A stretch of DNA of 64,000 nt, taken from CBDBIK01 sp965206145. GTDB taxonomy: Bacteria > Pseudomonadota > Alphaproteobacteria > TMED109. Where the stretch lies: contig CBDBIK010000005.1 in NCBI GenBank assembly GCA_965206145.1, positions 372,001 to 436,000 of the forward strand, read 5' to 3'. Both the position numbers and the translations under genes were made by a program. Within the stretch, counting starts at the first letter, position 1, and every line of letters begins with the position of its first letter. Below, piece after piece: positions 33,978-43,216 of the stretch. The notes beneath the pieces are model-generated. The model made no database searches and was not told the origin of the DNA. It saw only the letters and a program-made list of their open reading frames with translations.

Positions 33978-35472
33978 TTCCCCAGACAACCTTGCCTGGA
34001 TTCATGATCCCCTTGGGATCAATGGCCTGCTTGAGCGTTCGCATCATCTGAAGCGATCCGGCGGCGGCGTAGCGTTCGAGGGCAGCTCGCTTCAGAACGC
34101 CAATCCCGTGTTCGGCGCTGAAACTTCCCCGCATCCGTGACGAGATCTCGAAAACGGCGCTCTCAATGGAAGGCGCAGCTGCGAGAAACGCACCCTCATC
34201 CTCACTCTCGGGCGGAAAAACGTTGAAATGAACATTGCCATCGCCGACATGCCCGAAAGCGAGCACGCGAGCCCCCTTGGAAATTTTCCCGATCGTCTCG
34301 GTTGCTTCTTCAATAAAGTCAGGAACACAAGCGATCGGAACGGCGATATCGTGTTTTAAGCTTCGGCCCTCTCGCTTCTGGGCTTCATTCACGTTTTCCC
34401 GCAATGCCCAGATCCCAGCCCGCTGTGCAAGACTGCTGGCCCGCACCCCATCCAGGCACAGCCCCCCTTCCATAGCCTTTTCGAGGATCCTCTCGCCGGC
34501 CACATACGCTTGGCCTTCGATGCTCGAGTTCATCTCGAGCAGCACGTACCAGTTGTGGCGTTCAGCCAAGACATCGCGGGTGTTGGGCATGTGCCGAAGC
34601 ACCATGTCGATGGCTTTCCGGTCGTTGAGCTCGAACGCCACAATCATGTCAGCGGCGTTCTCCCGGGCCAGCGACAGGAGTTCCACCGAAGCAGCGGGAG
34701 ACGGAACCGCAAGGAATAGCGTTTCGACGTCGCGAGGCCGTGGGTGAAGGGCAAGTGTCGCCGCGGTGATGATCCCAAGCGTGCCCTCGGCACCGATGAA
34801 AAGCTGTTTCAGGTCGTAGCCACGGTTGTCCTTGCGAAGCGAGGTAAGCCCGTCCCAAGCGCTTCCGTCAGGGAGCACCACCTCAAGGCCGAGGGTGAGG
34901 TTTCGGGCCATGCCGTAGCGAAGCACGTTGACCCCGCCAGCATTGGTCGAGAGATTGCCGCCGATCATGCAACTCCCCTCGGCGGCGAGGGAAAGCGGAA
35001 AAAGACGATCGACAGCTTCCGCCGCCTCCTGCAAGTTGCGAAGAACACAGCCAGCCTCGCAGGTCACCGTGAAGCCCTGTGCATCGAGTTCGCGAATCCG
35101 ATTCATGCGTTCAAGACTCAGCATGATTTCGGTGCCGGACTGATCCGGCACTGCCCCCCCACAAAGTCCCGTACGTCCTCCCTGAGGAACGATTCCGATC
35201 CCTTCCTTCGCACACAAACGCACGATGCCGGCGACCTCTTCGGTGGAGGACGGCTTAAGCAGGAGAGGCGAAATACCGCGGAACGTACCGCGTTCATCGA
35301 CAAGGTAAGGCTCCATGTCCGCAGGCTCGGCGACGAACCCGTGATCACCCGCGATGGCGTGAAAGGCTTCCACTATCGAATGCGAAAGTAACGGAGTGGA
35401 ATCAGTCATCAGAACCCTGAGTCCGAGGCGGGACTGGTCATCTTGTTTTTCAAATACGTCATGGAGCCACAT
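33967..35472 (-). CDS. FAD-linked oxidase, D-2-hydroxyacid dehydrogenase (GlcD-like)
   Basis: A 501-residue flavoprotein of the VAO/PCMH type. The FAD region has PQGGRTGLCGGAVPD and MIGGNLSTNAGGVNVLRYGMARN; the C-terminal cap has FGHVGDGNVHFN and AEHGIGVLKR with the metal His residues. It belongs to the D-lactate/D-2-hydroxyglutarate dehydrogenase group; the exact substrate is not determined. The start ATG 35472 has TAAGGA six bases before it; ATG 35409 is an alternative closer to the homology start. Confidence 0.9.
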   Translation of the reverse strand: MWLHDVFEKQDDQSRLGLRVLMTDSTPLLSHSIVEAFHAIAGDHGFVAEPADMEPYLVDERGTFRGISPLLLKPSSTEEVAGIVRLCAKEGIGIVPQGGRTGLCGGAVPDQSGTEIMLSLERMNRIRELDAQGFTVTCEAGCVLRNLQEAAEAVDRLFPLSLAAEGSCMIGGNLSTNAGGVNVLRYGMARNLTLGLEVVLPDGSAWDGLTSLRKDNRGYDLKQLFIGAEGTLGIITAATLALHPRPRDVETLFLAVPSPAASVELLSLARENAADMIVAFELNDRKAIDMVLRHMPNTRDVLAERHNWYVLLEMNSSIEGQAYVAGERILEKAMEGGLCLDGVRASSLAQRAGIWALRENVNEAQKREGRSLKHDIAVPIACVPDFIEEATETIGKISKGARVLAFGHVGDGNVHFNVFPPESEDEGAFLAAAPSIESAVFEISSRMRGSFSAEHGIGVLKRAALERYAAAGSLQMMRTLKQAIDPKGIMNPGKVVWGISP

Positions 35473-35551
35473 TGAATCCTTACCGCCGACCCGTCAGTGG
35501 TCAATTCCGCACGGTCCTCGCAACGGACACGAGGCGTGACAAAAGGTACCC

Positions 35552-36925
35552 CTAGCCCGCAAGCTCTCGATCAGGTCCACCTCGTTCAAGCTGCCAGGAT
35601 CTTCTTGCTTCGGTGGCCTGCAACACGTCCTTTCCAAAACCCCGAGCGCGAATGGCGTCGCGCGTACCAGTGTGGGGCCAGTTGTCGAGCCATGTCGATC
35701 TTCCCGCCCGGATTTGCTCTTGGAGCGAAGCAGCATCGAGCAGGCTTACCCGCGCGGTACGAGCTGTGCGAGAATCGATCTCGCGAAGACCGGGTGATAC
35801 GAGCGCAAGCGTCACGATCGCGCCGCGCACGGGCGAGCGCGGAAACTCACGTACATCAGCGTAACGCACCCGTCCGTCAATCCCGTCCACAACAACGTAC
35901 GGAGTGTCCCGCACCCCATCGCGCATTCCCCAGTCGACCAGAGCACCCGTGGAACGGGCCGCACCTTCGCGAGCGGCAAACACACATCGGTCCGCGAGAG
36001 AGCGATCAATACCCACTTCGCGCAGGGCGCGATCAATGATTCGAAAACTCCGCTCCCGTTCCGCCATGCCGCGGAGCGTCGGCAGAAATGCAGGTGCCAC
36101 CCTCCACCGGAGAGGCTCTTCCTCGCGAGCAAGCCCCATACGAGAAAGCGTCCGCAACCTGTCGATCCTGCGAGAGCGCTGGAGACGTTTCTCCGGCGAG
36201 TCCGGGTTGGCGCGAGCATCAAACAGCCCGTCTCGAATTTTCTCGCGGATACCCAAATCGAGGCCGGTCACCCGTTGCTGATCTGCTTCCTCGCGGAGAC
36301 GTTCGCGCAAAGACCGGTCAACGTCTGGGCCGAGGTGCCGGGTGAGAATGTCACAAGCACGCTCGCGCAAACCGTGCATGAGGGTTGGGCGATCGAGAAA
36401 AAAGGGACGGTCTTCCACGTCCGCGCCCCGAAGAACGACGTGCGTGTGAGGGCGGCCGGTGTTGAAATGATCCGCCGCCACCCAATCGAGGGGGCGTTCA
36501 AGGTGGCCTGCGAGGTCGCCCATGACAGAGCGGGTGAAGTAACGCAGGTCAACGAGTTCGGAGACATCCTCGGGCGAGAACATGATTCTGACCTGTCCCG
36601 GATCGTTCCGGGCACGGTCTCGGAATTCCTCCGCATCGGCATCAGCACCGTCCGTGCCGTAGAGCACGCCGGGAGAGCCATCAGGCAATACCCCGTCTCT
36701 GCGTAGGTAGCCAAGGTGCCGGGCGGTTTGCCTGGCACCATGGGTCCCGAGCTGGCGGGCCCGAACGATCACGCGGCGTCGTTCGGGTGCATGAAAGCGT
36801 TTTCTGGCAATGAGGGATGATCGGGAAGGAGATGCCAGCACAGTCCGAGCCTTGACCAAGCTCAGAAAGGGTCTGGGAGCGTGGCCTTCGGGACGCAGTC
36901 GAGGTGATCTGCTCAAGCTCTTCAT
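35552..36925 (-). CDS. Relaxase of the VirD2-like, DUF3363 type (probably shortened)
   Basis: A DNA-nicking protein that starts conjugative transfer. RRVIVRARQLGTHGARQTARHLGYLRRDGV opens the relaxase region. MFSPEDVSELVDLRYFTR and ADHFNTGRPHTHVVLRG follow, the latter holding the metal histidine triad. The start is ATG 36925, overlapping the traF stop in ATGA; longer starts only add antisense sequence. At 457 residues it is shorter than usual family members (about 600), so the C-terminal part may be lost. traG and the mating-pair genes are absent. Confidence 0.85.
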   Translation of the reverse strand: MKSLSRSPRLRPEGHAPRPFLSLVKARTVLASPSRSSLIARKRFHAPERRRVIVRARQLGTHGARQTARHLGYLRRDGVLPDGSPGVLYGTDGADADAEEFRDRARNDPGQVRIMFSPEDVSELVDLRYFTRSVMGDLAGHLERPLDWVAADHFNTGRPHTHVVLRGADVEDRPFFLDRPTLMHGLRERACDILTRHLGPDVDRSLRERLREEADQQRVTGLDLGIREKIRDGLFDARANPDSPEKRLQRSRRIDRLRTLSRMGLAREEEPLRWRVAPAFLPTLRGMAERERSFRIIDRALREVGIDRSLADRCVFAAREGAARSTGALVDWGMRDGVRDTPYVVVDGIDGRVRYADVREFPRSPVRGAIVTLALVSPGLREIDSRTARTARVSLLDAASLQEQIRAGRSTWLDNWPHTGTRDAIRARGFGKDVLQATEARRSWQLERGGPDRELAG

Positions 36926-37452
36926 CTCCCAGTCCCACCCAAGACCAGGAGGAGCTGCGGAAGAGCGAGACGTACCAAACGCCCGGCAAGGTCCTCCTGG
37001 GACGCCGGGCCGAGATAGCGTCCGTCGAAGGAACGTGGGTGGTCCTGAAGAAGAAAAACCCGGCCAAGACGGAGCCGGGTACATCCTTCCCACGAGGGAA
37101 GCTTCCTGCCGATGTGATCGTGCACGAGCGCAGTCGCCACGGAGGTGCCGTTAACGAAAACCGTTGTGCCGTGCCGACAGACCGTGTCCCCGGCGACGGC
37201 GGCAACACGTTTGACGAGCGGGGTTCCCGACGGGAGATAACTCCTATCGGAGACAGTGCGGGCAAACGGGCTGGAAGATCGGACGAGCGCGAAGTCCTCT
37301 TTCTGGGGCAGGGGTGAGGATCTCCGGTAGAAGCCGACAGGAGCACTCTCGGATCCGTTGTAGACGACAAGCGGCCTCTCTCCCGTGAGATTCTTTGACG
37401 CAAGGCCTCCGAACGCGAACGCAACCACAGCGAGGATGGCAAAGCGTCTCAC
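36922..37452 (-). CDS. traF: Conjugative transfer signal peptidase TraF
   Basis: A 176-residue S26-family peptidase that matures pilin in conjugation systems. An N-terminal membrane segment (AILAVVAFAFGGLA) is followed by YNGSESAPVGFYR with nucleophile Ser36, LVKRVAAVAGDTVC with general-base Lys81, and DHPRSFDGRYLGP. It lies between a DUF2840 gene and the relaxase, each with overlapping ends, as in conjugation modules of proteobacterial integrative elements. Confidence 0.88.
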   Translation of the reverse strand: MRRFAILAVVAFAFGGLASKNLTGERPLVVYNGSESAPVGFYRRSSPLPQKEDFALVRSSSPFARTVSDRSYLPSGTPLVKRVAAVAGDTVCRHGTTVFVNGTSVATALVHDHIGRKLPSWEGCTRLRLGRVFLLQDHPRSFDGRYLGPASQEDLAGRLVRLALPQLLLVLGGTGR

Positions 37453-38042
37453 GGCTCGATTTTTCGAAGGGCAACATGGGCAAGGTGCTGAGCCTCGGTG
37501 TAGTGCCGGGGTTGGAGATTGGCTTCAAGCAGCACACCCAACATGCGTATCCAAGCAGGAGATGCGTCAGCCGGATCGATCCCCAGGCCACGAACCCGAT
37601 CGAATTCACGAAGAGCCCGTTGCGTACGGCCCTTGCCAACAATGAGGAAAAGAATTTCAGCACCAGGCTCGATACCAGGGAAACGCGCGCAAACACGCCC
37701 GGGCAAGGTGGAGCGGAAGACTGCAAGACGGCAGATCTCGCGCCCCCGTTCACGGAAATCCCGGACCTCATAGGCAAATACCGATCCGGGCGCGAAGTAG
37801 GACCAGCATCTTCCCAAGTGCGCTTCAGGGTGCCCAAAGAGGATTGCGGTCCACACGGAACCACTTGATGTCTCAAAAACACGAGTGAAGTGTCCAGAAG
37901 AACACCGAAGGTTCTCGCGTGGCGGCGGAATGCGAGCCGGACCCGCTGGAGTGACGGATGGCTGGGCGATTACGCGTTTCCCAAACAGGGTGTCGACAAA
38001 ATAACTTGCCCTTCGGGAGTTTCGTGCATATGTTTTTTCCAA
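37449..38042 (-). CDS. DUF2840 domain-containing protein
   Basis: A protein of unknown function that regularly precedes traF in conjugative elements. The recognisable part runs from SYFAPGSVFAYEVRDFRERG through FPGIEPGAEILFLIVG to LGIDPADASPAWIRMLGVLLE. The first 60 residues are not clearly homologous, and the real start may be an internal codon near residue 50. Its stop overlaps the traF start by four bases. Confidence 0.75.
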   Translation of the reverse strand: MEKTYARNSRRASYFVDTLFGKRVIAQPSVTPAGPARIPPPRENLRCSSGHFTRVFETSSGSVWTAILFGHPEAHLGRCWSYFAPGSVFAYEVRDFRERGREICRLAVFRSTLPGRVCARFPGIEPGAEILFLIVGKGRTQRALREFDRVRGLGIDPADASPAWIRMLGVLLEANLQPRHYTEAQHLAHVALRKIEP

Positions 38043-38169
38043 GCGGAAGAAATAGAATAAAGAATGAACATAAGAAGTATATTAAATCATTCATCCTGGC
38101 AATACCCCGACACGATTCTCTATTCCCCTCCGTCTCGCAATTCCTGCCAAACTCGCCACACTTCACCGC

Positions 38170-38550
38170 ATGAACATGCTCATTGCCATCACCGTCGGCG
38201 GCGCAGGCGGTGCACTTCTTCGACACGCCGTCAGCGCGGGTTTGCAGGGGTTTGCAGGCTCTGCCTTTCCCGTCGGCATCCTCGCCGTCAACGTTCTAGG
38301 CTGCACCGCCATTGGTGCCTTCGCCGAGGGTTCCTCTCTCGTATTCGAGGTGTCAAAGGAAATCCGCGCCCTTGTCGTCACTGGCTTCCTCGGTGCCTTC
38401 ACTACCTTTTCCGCCTTCGCCCTTGAGACCGCACTCCTCTTCGAGCGTGGTAATCCTGCTCTCGCTGCCCTCTACATCGCCCTATCAGTTTTTCTCTGCA
38501 TCGGTGGCTTCTACGTCGGCTCCCTGAGTGTCCGGAGTTTTTTCACTTGA
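38170..38550 (+). CDS. crcB: Fluoride channel CrcB/Fluc
   Basis: A 126-residue small channel with four membrane segments, working as an antiparallel dimer to expel fluoride. GGAGGALLRHAVS, the conserved NVLGCTAIGAF and TGFLGAFTTFSAFALE are diagnostic. The start is ATG 38170 (with an alternative at 38176). No fluoride riboswitch is seen in the AT-rich 127-base leader. The stop overlaps the next gene's TTG. Confidence 0.94.
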   Translation: MNMLIAITVGGAGGALLRHAVSAGLQGFAGSAFPVGILAVNVLGCTAIGAFAEGSSLVFEVSKEIRALVVTGFLGAFTTFSAFALETALLFERGNPALAALYIALSVFLCIGGFYVGSLSVRSFFT

Positions 38551-39500
38551 ATTCTCCTGGAGTTTCTCTCGTCGATGTCGACGCCTCCGGAGAGGGCGTT
38601 CGTCTCGATCGCTGGCTCAAGGCCCGATACCCCGGCGTGAACTTCGCGGTTCTACAGCGTCTCATTCGGACCGGCCAGGTGCGCATCGACGGTCATCGAT
38701 CTCCCGCCAGCACACGCCTTTGCCTGGGCCAGAAGGTTCGTATCCCTCCTGTCGGCCTCCAGGAGAAAAGGCCCCGTACCGAATCCGTCTCCATCGAGGA
38801 TGCGGCAATGCTCACCTCCCGCGTTCTCTATCGAGATGAAGAACTTCTCGCCATAGACAAACCCGCCGGTCTCGCCGTCCAGGGCGGCACCGGCATTCGT
38901 CGTCACCTAGACATGATGCTGAACGGCCTTCGCTTTGGGGCCCCCGAGCGGCCGCGACTAGTGCACCGCCTCGACAAGGACACCACCGGCGTTCTTCTGC
39001 TCGCCCGCTCGCTCGCCGCCGCCCGTCACTGCGCCAAAGCTTTCCGGGACAATACGGTGGACAAAACCTACTGGGCTCTCGTGCGCGGCCGACCCAACCC
39101 CGCCACCGGCGCAATCGACTTCCCTCTCGTCAAGACAGGAGCAGGGGGCGATCGCCGCGCCAGAGCCGTCCGCAAGGGGCAGAGTGCGAACACCTCCTAC
39201 CGCACTCGAAAATCCGGCAAGGGTGCTTCGTGGGTTGAGTTCCATCCCGGCACCGGGCGCATGCACCAGATCCGTGCCCACGCCGCCGCTATTGGTTGCC
39301 CCATCCTCGGCGACTCCCGCTACGGTTTGCGAAAAGATGCCAATACTCCTTTGCAGCTTCACGCCCGTGATCTCGCCCTACCCGGCCTCGACGGACTTAC
39401 TGTGCGAATCAATGCACCTCTCCCGGCCGCCATGAAAAGCAGGTTCACTGACCTGGGAATTCCTTTGCCATCCGAAGAAAACGACTCCAGTTTCTCGTAA
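38547..39500 (+). CDS. RluA/RluC-family 23S rRNA pseudouridine synthase
   Basis: A 317-residue pseudouridine synthase. An S4 domain at residues 15-70 (VRLDRWLKARYPGVNFAVLQRLIR) is followed by the catalytic motif LVHRLDKDTTGVLLLAR with the active Asp, and GRMHQIRAHAAAIGCPILGD. RluC is the closest guess because of the S4 domain. The start is TTG 38547, overlapping the crcB stop (TTGA). Confidence 0.92.
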   Translation: MNSPGVSLVDVDASGEGVRLDRWLKARYPGVNFAVLQRLIRTGQVRIDGHRSPASTRLCLGQKVRIPPVGLQEKRPRTESVSIEDAAMLTSRVLYRDEELLAIDKPAGLAVQGGTGIRRHLDMMLNGLRFGAPERPRLVHRLDKDTTGVLLLARSLAAARHCAKAFRDNTVDKTYWALVRGRPNPATGAIDFPLVKTGAGGDRRARAVRKGQSANTSYRTRKSGKGASWVEFHPGTGRMHQIRAHAAAIGCPILGDSRYGLRKDANTPLQLHARDLALPGLDGLTVRINAPLPAAMKSRFTDLGIPLPSEENDSSFS

Positions 39501-40039
39501 TGCTTTCGAACGAAAATCCGTTTATTCAGATATTGGTTGGTGATTTTTCGGGAATTAGCTTCCATTTTTCAATAAAATTTTCCTACCATCAAGCCTCGAT
39601 ACCCTTTCAAGAACGATGCAACGAAAGAAAGCCTCGTGCCCAGGCTTCAAGTTTTCTCTCGACGCTCACCTGCGCACTCGCCCTTTCGTGTCCGGCCCAT
39701 TCCAGCGGAACAATTTTCGAAAACAAAACATCCTGTGAGGAGCCTTACGGACAGGTGATCGTGCGCGCACGCGAACAGTGGCCCCGGTACGAGCCCTACA
39801 TGCTCGAAGGCGAAGTGATGCGTTCGTTTGTCGCGGGCTACAACCTGAGGCGGAAAGGCGGAGAAGCACTGGTCGCCGACCAGATCACTGTGTTTCCACT
39901 CTACACATTCGATACGTGGTACTTCCTCGCAGGGCTTGAAGGGTGCTTTGTCTTCTGGGCGGACCTCGCACCTGAAGTGGCCCAAGAACTGATGGACAAC
40001 GGTCCCCGCGGTCCTGTTTGGGAGGATATCGAAAACTAG
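39500..40039 (+). CDS. Hypothetical protein, possibly secreted
   Basis: A 179-codon open frame whose C-terminal 110 residues look like a genuine protein: two or three Cys, FDTWYFLAGLEGCFVFWADLAPEVAQELMDNG, and no low complexity. The N-terminal 70 residues are doubtful. A signal-peptide-like stretch (SSFLSTLTCALALSCPAHSSG) lies near residue 50, but no start codon precedes it closely in frame, so the true start may be a rare codon or an upstream frameshift. I do not recognise a family. Confidence 0.5.
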   Translation: MLSNENPFIQILVGDFSGISFHFSIKFSYHQASIPFQERCNERKPRAQASSFLSTLTCALALSCPAHSSGTIFENKTSCEEPYGQVIVRAREQWPRYEPYMLEGEVMRSFVAGYNLRRKGGEALVADQITVFPLYTFDTWYFLAGLEGCFVFWADLAPEVAQELMDNGPRGPVWEDIEN

Positions 40040-40043
40040 AATT

Positions 40044-41351
40044 CTAAACTTGCGCCAAGGCTTGATCCAGATCCGCAACAAGGTCGGCCGCCGTCTCGAT
40101 CCCCACCGATAGACGAATCACGTCCGGCCCTGCACCGGCGGCAATCTTTTGTTCATCGGTCAGCTGATTATGCGTGGTTGACGCCGGATGGATGATCAGA
40201 CTCCGAGTATCACCGATATTGGCTAGGTGCGAGAAAACTTGTACCGTCTCGACGACCTTCACCCCCGCCGCATGACCGCCTTTCACGCCAAATGTGAAGA
40301 CCGCCCCTGGCCCTTTCGGCATGTATTTTTTTGCCAGTTCCGAGTACGGACTCGAGGCAAGAGCTGCGTACGAAACCCATGACACTTTCGGATGTCCTTC
40401 AAGAAATTCCGCGACGGCGAGCGCATTGGCGACGTGGCGTTCCATACGCACGGGAAGCGTCTCAATGCCGGTGAGAATCTGAAAAGCGTTCTGCGGGGAG
40501 AGCGCAGGCCCAAGGTCACGAAGCGATTCGGCACGGACCTTCATCGTGTAGGCGAAATCGCCAAATGTCTCCGCAAACCGCAGCCCGTGGTACGAAGGAG
40601 AGGGTTCGGTCATGGCGGGAAATTTGCCCGATGCACCCCAGTCGAAACGGCCCGACTCTACGACGGCACCGCCCAGTGCATTGCCGTGCCCGCCCATGAA
40701 CTTGGTCAACGAGTGTACAACGATATCCGCACCGAAATCGATCGGCCGGTGCAGCCAAGGAGTGGCCATCGTGTTGTCAACGATCAGAGGAATTCCCTCC
40801 TCGCGGGCGATTTGGGCAAACGCCTCCACGTCCACGATGATCCCGCCAGGATTGGCGAGACTTTCGACGAAGATGCATTTCGTTCGTTCATTAATGGCTG
40901 CACGAACCGAATCTAAATCAGCAGGATCGACGAAAACGCACTTCCATCCGAAGCGACTGAACGTGTGTGTGAATTGCGTAACCGACCCGCCGTACAGGAA
41001 CCGACTCGCGACGAACTCATCCCCGCTCTCCATTAGCGGATGGAGGGCCAACTGCTGGGCGGCATGTCCCGAGGCGCAAGCTACCGCCCCACGCCCGTTC
41101 TCAAGGTTGGCAACCCGCTCTTCAAGGACGGACACCGTTGGGTTGGTCAAACGCCCATAAATAAATCCGAAGGTCTGAAGATTGAAAAGCGCGGCAGCGT
41201 GTTCGGCATCGTCGAACACGTAACCGACCGAGTGGTAGACCGGAGTCGTTCGCGCTCCGGTGGCCGGGTCCGGGGCGGCACCAGCATGTACCGCACGCGT
41301 CTCAAACCCAAACTCAGGTGACTTTGAATCGGTCATGCAATGGGTGGTCAT
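40044..41351 (-). CDS. metY: O-acetylhomoserine sulfhydrylase-type PLP enzyme
   Basis: A 435-residue Cys/Met metabolism PLP enzyme. GFIYGRLTNPTVSVLEERVANLENG and the PLP lysine motif VHSLTKFMGGHGNALGG are present. The C-terminus has SLIIHPASTTHNQLTDEQ, as in MetY-type enzymes that make homocysteine from O-acetylhomoserine and sulfide. Two possible ATG starts (41351, 41336) lie in a short repeat ACCCATTGCATG; the first overlaps the upstream stop. It follows the CoA-binding gene closely. Confidence 0.92.
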   Translation of the reverse strand: MTTHCMTDSKSPEFGFETRAVHAGAAPDPATGARTTPVYHSVGYVFDDAEHAAALFNLQTFGFIYGRLTNPTVSVLEERVANLENGRGAVACASGHAAQQLALHPLMESGDEFVASRFLYGGSVTQFTHTFSRFGWKCVFVDPADLDSVRAAINERTKCIFVESLANPGGIIVDVEAFAQIAREEGIPLIVDNTMATPWLHRPIDFGADIVVHSLTKFMGGHGNALGGAVVESGRFDWGASGKFPAMTEPSPSYHGLRFAETFGDFAYTMKVRAESLRDLGPALSPQNAFQILTGIETLPVRMERHVANALAVAEFLEGHPKVSWVSYAALASSPYSELAKKYMPKGPGAVFTFGVKGGHAAGVKVVETVQVFSHLANIGDTRSLIIHPASTTHNQLTDEQKIAAGAGPDVIRLSVGIETAADLVADLDQALAQV

Positions 41352-41848
41352 GCAATGGGTGTTCGGGTGCGGAGCGGTCGTCTTTTGTTGGAGAACAGAC
41401 CTGAGTTAATCCCGCCCCACCCGAGTTCACCGTAGAGACGTCCGTACTCGATCTTCGGACACCGGTTCATCACCACGTCGAGGCCGGCGGCCGCGGCGCG
41501 GGTGGCCGCCTCGTCGTTGCGGATACCCAGCTGCATCCACACCGTCTTCGCACCAATGACGATCGCCTCGTCCACTACGGCACCTGCTTCGACGGACGGG
41601 CGAAAAATATCGACCATGTCCACCGGTTCCGTGATGTCGGAAAGTGTCGCTTGAATCTTCTCACCGAGAAGGCTTTGGCCTGCGGCACGAGCGTTCACTG
41701 GAATCACCCGGTAGCCCTTCTCACGCAGATATTTGTAAACAAAATGACTCGGCCGATTCCAGGCAGTCGAAGCCCCCACCATCGCAACCACACGAGTCCG
41801 TTCGAGAATTCCACGCAGGTAGGAAGCCTCGTATGCGATGGGCTCCAC
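41348..41848 (-). CDS. CoA-binding domain protein (YccU-like)
   Basis: A 166-residue Rossmann protein of the CoA-binding_2 family: VVAMVGASTAWNRPSHFVYKYLREKGYRVIPVN, then VDIFRPSVEAGAVVDEAI and VWMQLGI. MNRCPKIEY near the end is the conserved C-terminal motif. Function is uncertain. It is placed between an enoyl-CoA hydratase and metY with no gap (stop and start overlap on both sides). Confidence 0.9.
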   Translation of the reverse strand: MEPIAYEASYLRGILERTRVVAMVGASTAWNRPSHFVYKYLREKGYRVIPVNARAAGQSLLGEKIQATLSDITEPVDMVDIFRPSVEAGAVVDEAIVIGAKTVWMQLGIRNDEAATRAAAAGLDVVMNRCPKIEYGRLYGELGWGGINSGLFSNKRRPLRTRTPIA

Positions 41849-42652
41849 CTAAGTCCCCGTCCAGACCGGGGAGCGACGCTCAAGGAACGCATCGATTCCT
41901 TCTTCGGCATCACGAGCCATCATGTTTCTGGTCATCACCTCGCTCGCATAGGCGTAAGCATCGTCGAGCGGGAGTTCAGCTTGGCGATAGAACGCCTCCT
42001 TGCCGATCTCGAGCGTGAGTGGGGATTTTTCCGCGATTTGGCGTGCCAACGCCATCGTTTCGCCCCTGAGATCCTCGTCGGGAACGACCCGGTTCACGAG
42101 ACCACGCATCTTGGCAGTTTCAGCATCAGCCATGTCGCCGGTAAGAAGCATTTCCATGGACGCCTTACGACCAACCGCGCGGGAGAGCGCGACCATCGGC
42201 GTCGAACAAAAGAGACCAATATTGATACCGGGCGTTGCGAAACGGGCGCTTTGGGCTGCAACAGCCAAGTCGCACGTAGCGACGAGCTGGCATCCGGCAG
42301 CCGTCGCGATACCGCCTACCATGGCAATCACCGGTTTCGGGTGCCGGACGATCGACACCATCAGCTTGCTGCATTTGCGGAAGAGAGCTTCGTAAGTCTC
42401 GCGATCGGGATTCGAACGGATTTCACGGAGATCGTGTCCCGCTGAAAACGCGGGGCCGTTCCCGCCAATCACGACGATTCGCGTTGATTTATCAGCAGCC
42501 GTCGCATCAAATTCCGCCTGCAGACTCTCCATCAGGGATAGAGAGAGTGCATTCCTAGCCTCCGGACGGTTGAGGGTGAGTACTGCAATTCCATCGCGAT
42601 CCTCCCTGAGCAAGATCGGGGAATCTCGGACTGCCTCGGCAACTGTGCCCAT
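41849..42652 (-). CDS. Enoyl-CoA hydratase/isomerase family protein
   Basis: A 267-residue crotonase. LTLNRPEARNALSLSLM, the oxyanion-hole sequence GPAFSAGHDLREI, and GGIATAAGCQLVATCDLAVAA mark the fold. The start is ATG 42652 behind GGAGGAAGGC; an earlier ATG at 42697 lacks support. Enoyl-CoA hydratase is the family name; the substrate is unknown. First gene of the leftward run to metY. Confidence 0.9.
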   Translation of the reverse strand: MGTVAEAVRDSPILLREDRDGIAVLTLNRPEARNALSLSLMESLQAEFDATAADKSTRIVVIGGNGPAFSAGHDLREIRSNPDRETYEALFRKCSKLMVSIVRHPKPVIAMVGGIATAAGCQLVATCDLAVAAQSARFATPGINIGLFCSTPMVALSRAVGRKASMEMLLTGDMADAETAKMRGLVNRVVPDEDLRGETMALARQIAEKSPLTLEIGKEAFYRQAELPLDDAYAYASEVMTRNMMARDAEEGIDAFLERRSPVWTGT

Positions 42653-43198
42653 GCCTTCCTCCACAACGGCGTTTCGATGCGGGGCGATTATAGACACGCC
42701 TGGGCGCAGCCATGTCCTTTGCTGGTTGGATATCGGGAAGGATCGAACTGCATCTCATAAAAACAAGGGTTTTACGGGTGTCGCCCATCCAAATTCGGAT
42801 GGAAAAAAATAACTGGATATTCTCGCTTCAGAGACCATGAACGGCTCCGAAAACGGATTTTTACGGGCGTTTCAGAGGTCGTTTTCGGATCGGAAAATCA
42901 CCCAGATTGCGGATATTGCGGATATGGATTCGCCGGGGAATTTTTCCCGGCCGACGGGGCTGTCGAGCGTCGGCATCGCGACTGAGGTGGGACCATCACC
43001 AAGGGGAAATAATGAGACCGGGGCGGCCAGGGCGACAACCGCGGCCGCCGGTCCGGGGTCTCGAGGGGTTGAGGATTGTCGATCCTGCATGCGGAACGAG
43101 GGCCCCGCTGCTTGCAGTGCTGCGTGAGGCAGTTCCCGCGCCATTGCCGGCCCGGAGACGGATCCGCGACTACTCTGGATCCACCTCGTGGATCGTGA
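42653..43198. other. Long intergenic region without a recognised gene
   Basis: About 545 bases between the enoyl-CoA hydratase start and the end of a small minus-strand gene. A frame at 42837-43127 gives an unfamiliar translation without a good ribosome site. A CCATCC/GGATGG inverted repeat with an A-run lies near 42787, and a nested hairpin lies at 43165-43216. Nothing else is recognised. Confidence 0.5.
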
Positions 43199-43216
43199 TC
43201 ACCGTAGGTAGTCGCG
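43165..43216. repeat. Nested inverted repeat (possible cruciform or 3' structure)
   Basis: Outer arms CGCGACTAC (43165-43173) and GTAGTCGCG (43208-43216) enclose GATCCAC-CTC-GTGGATC (43178-43194) and a GTGATCAC palindrome. It includes the last codons of the minus-strand gene at 43199-43447. There is no T-run after it in either direction, so it is not a standard terminator. Confidence 0.5.

Noticed and set aside
38043..38169. Fluoride riboswitch before crcB
   Set aside because: The leader is AT- and pyrimidine-rich and lacks the conserved crcB motif segments.
42837..43127. 96-codon plus-strand frame in the long gap
   Set aside because: No ribosome site, no familiar sequence, and strongly biased composition.
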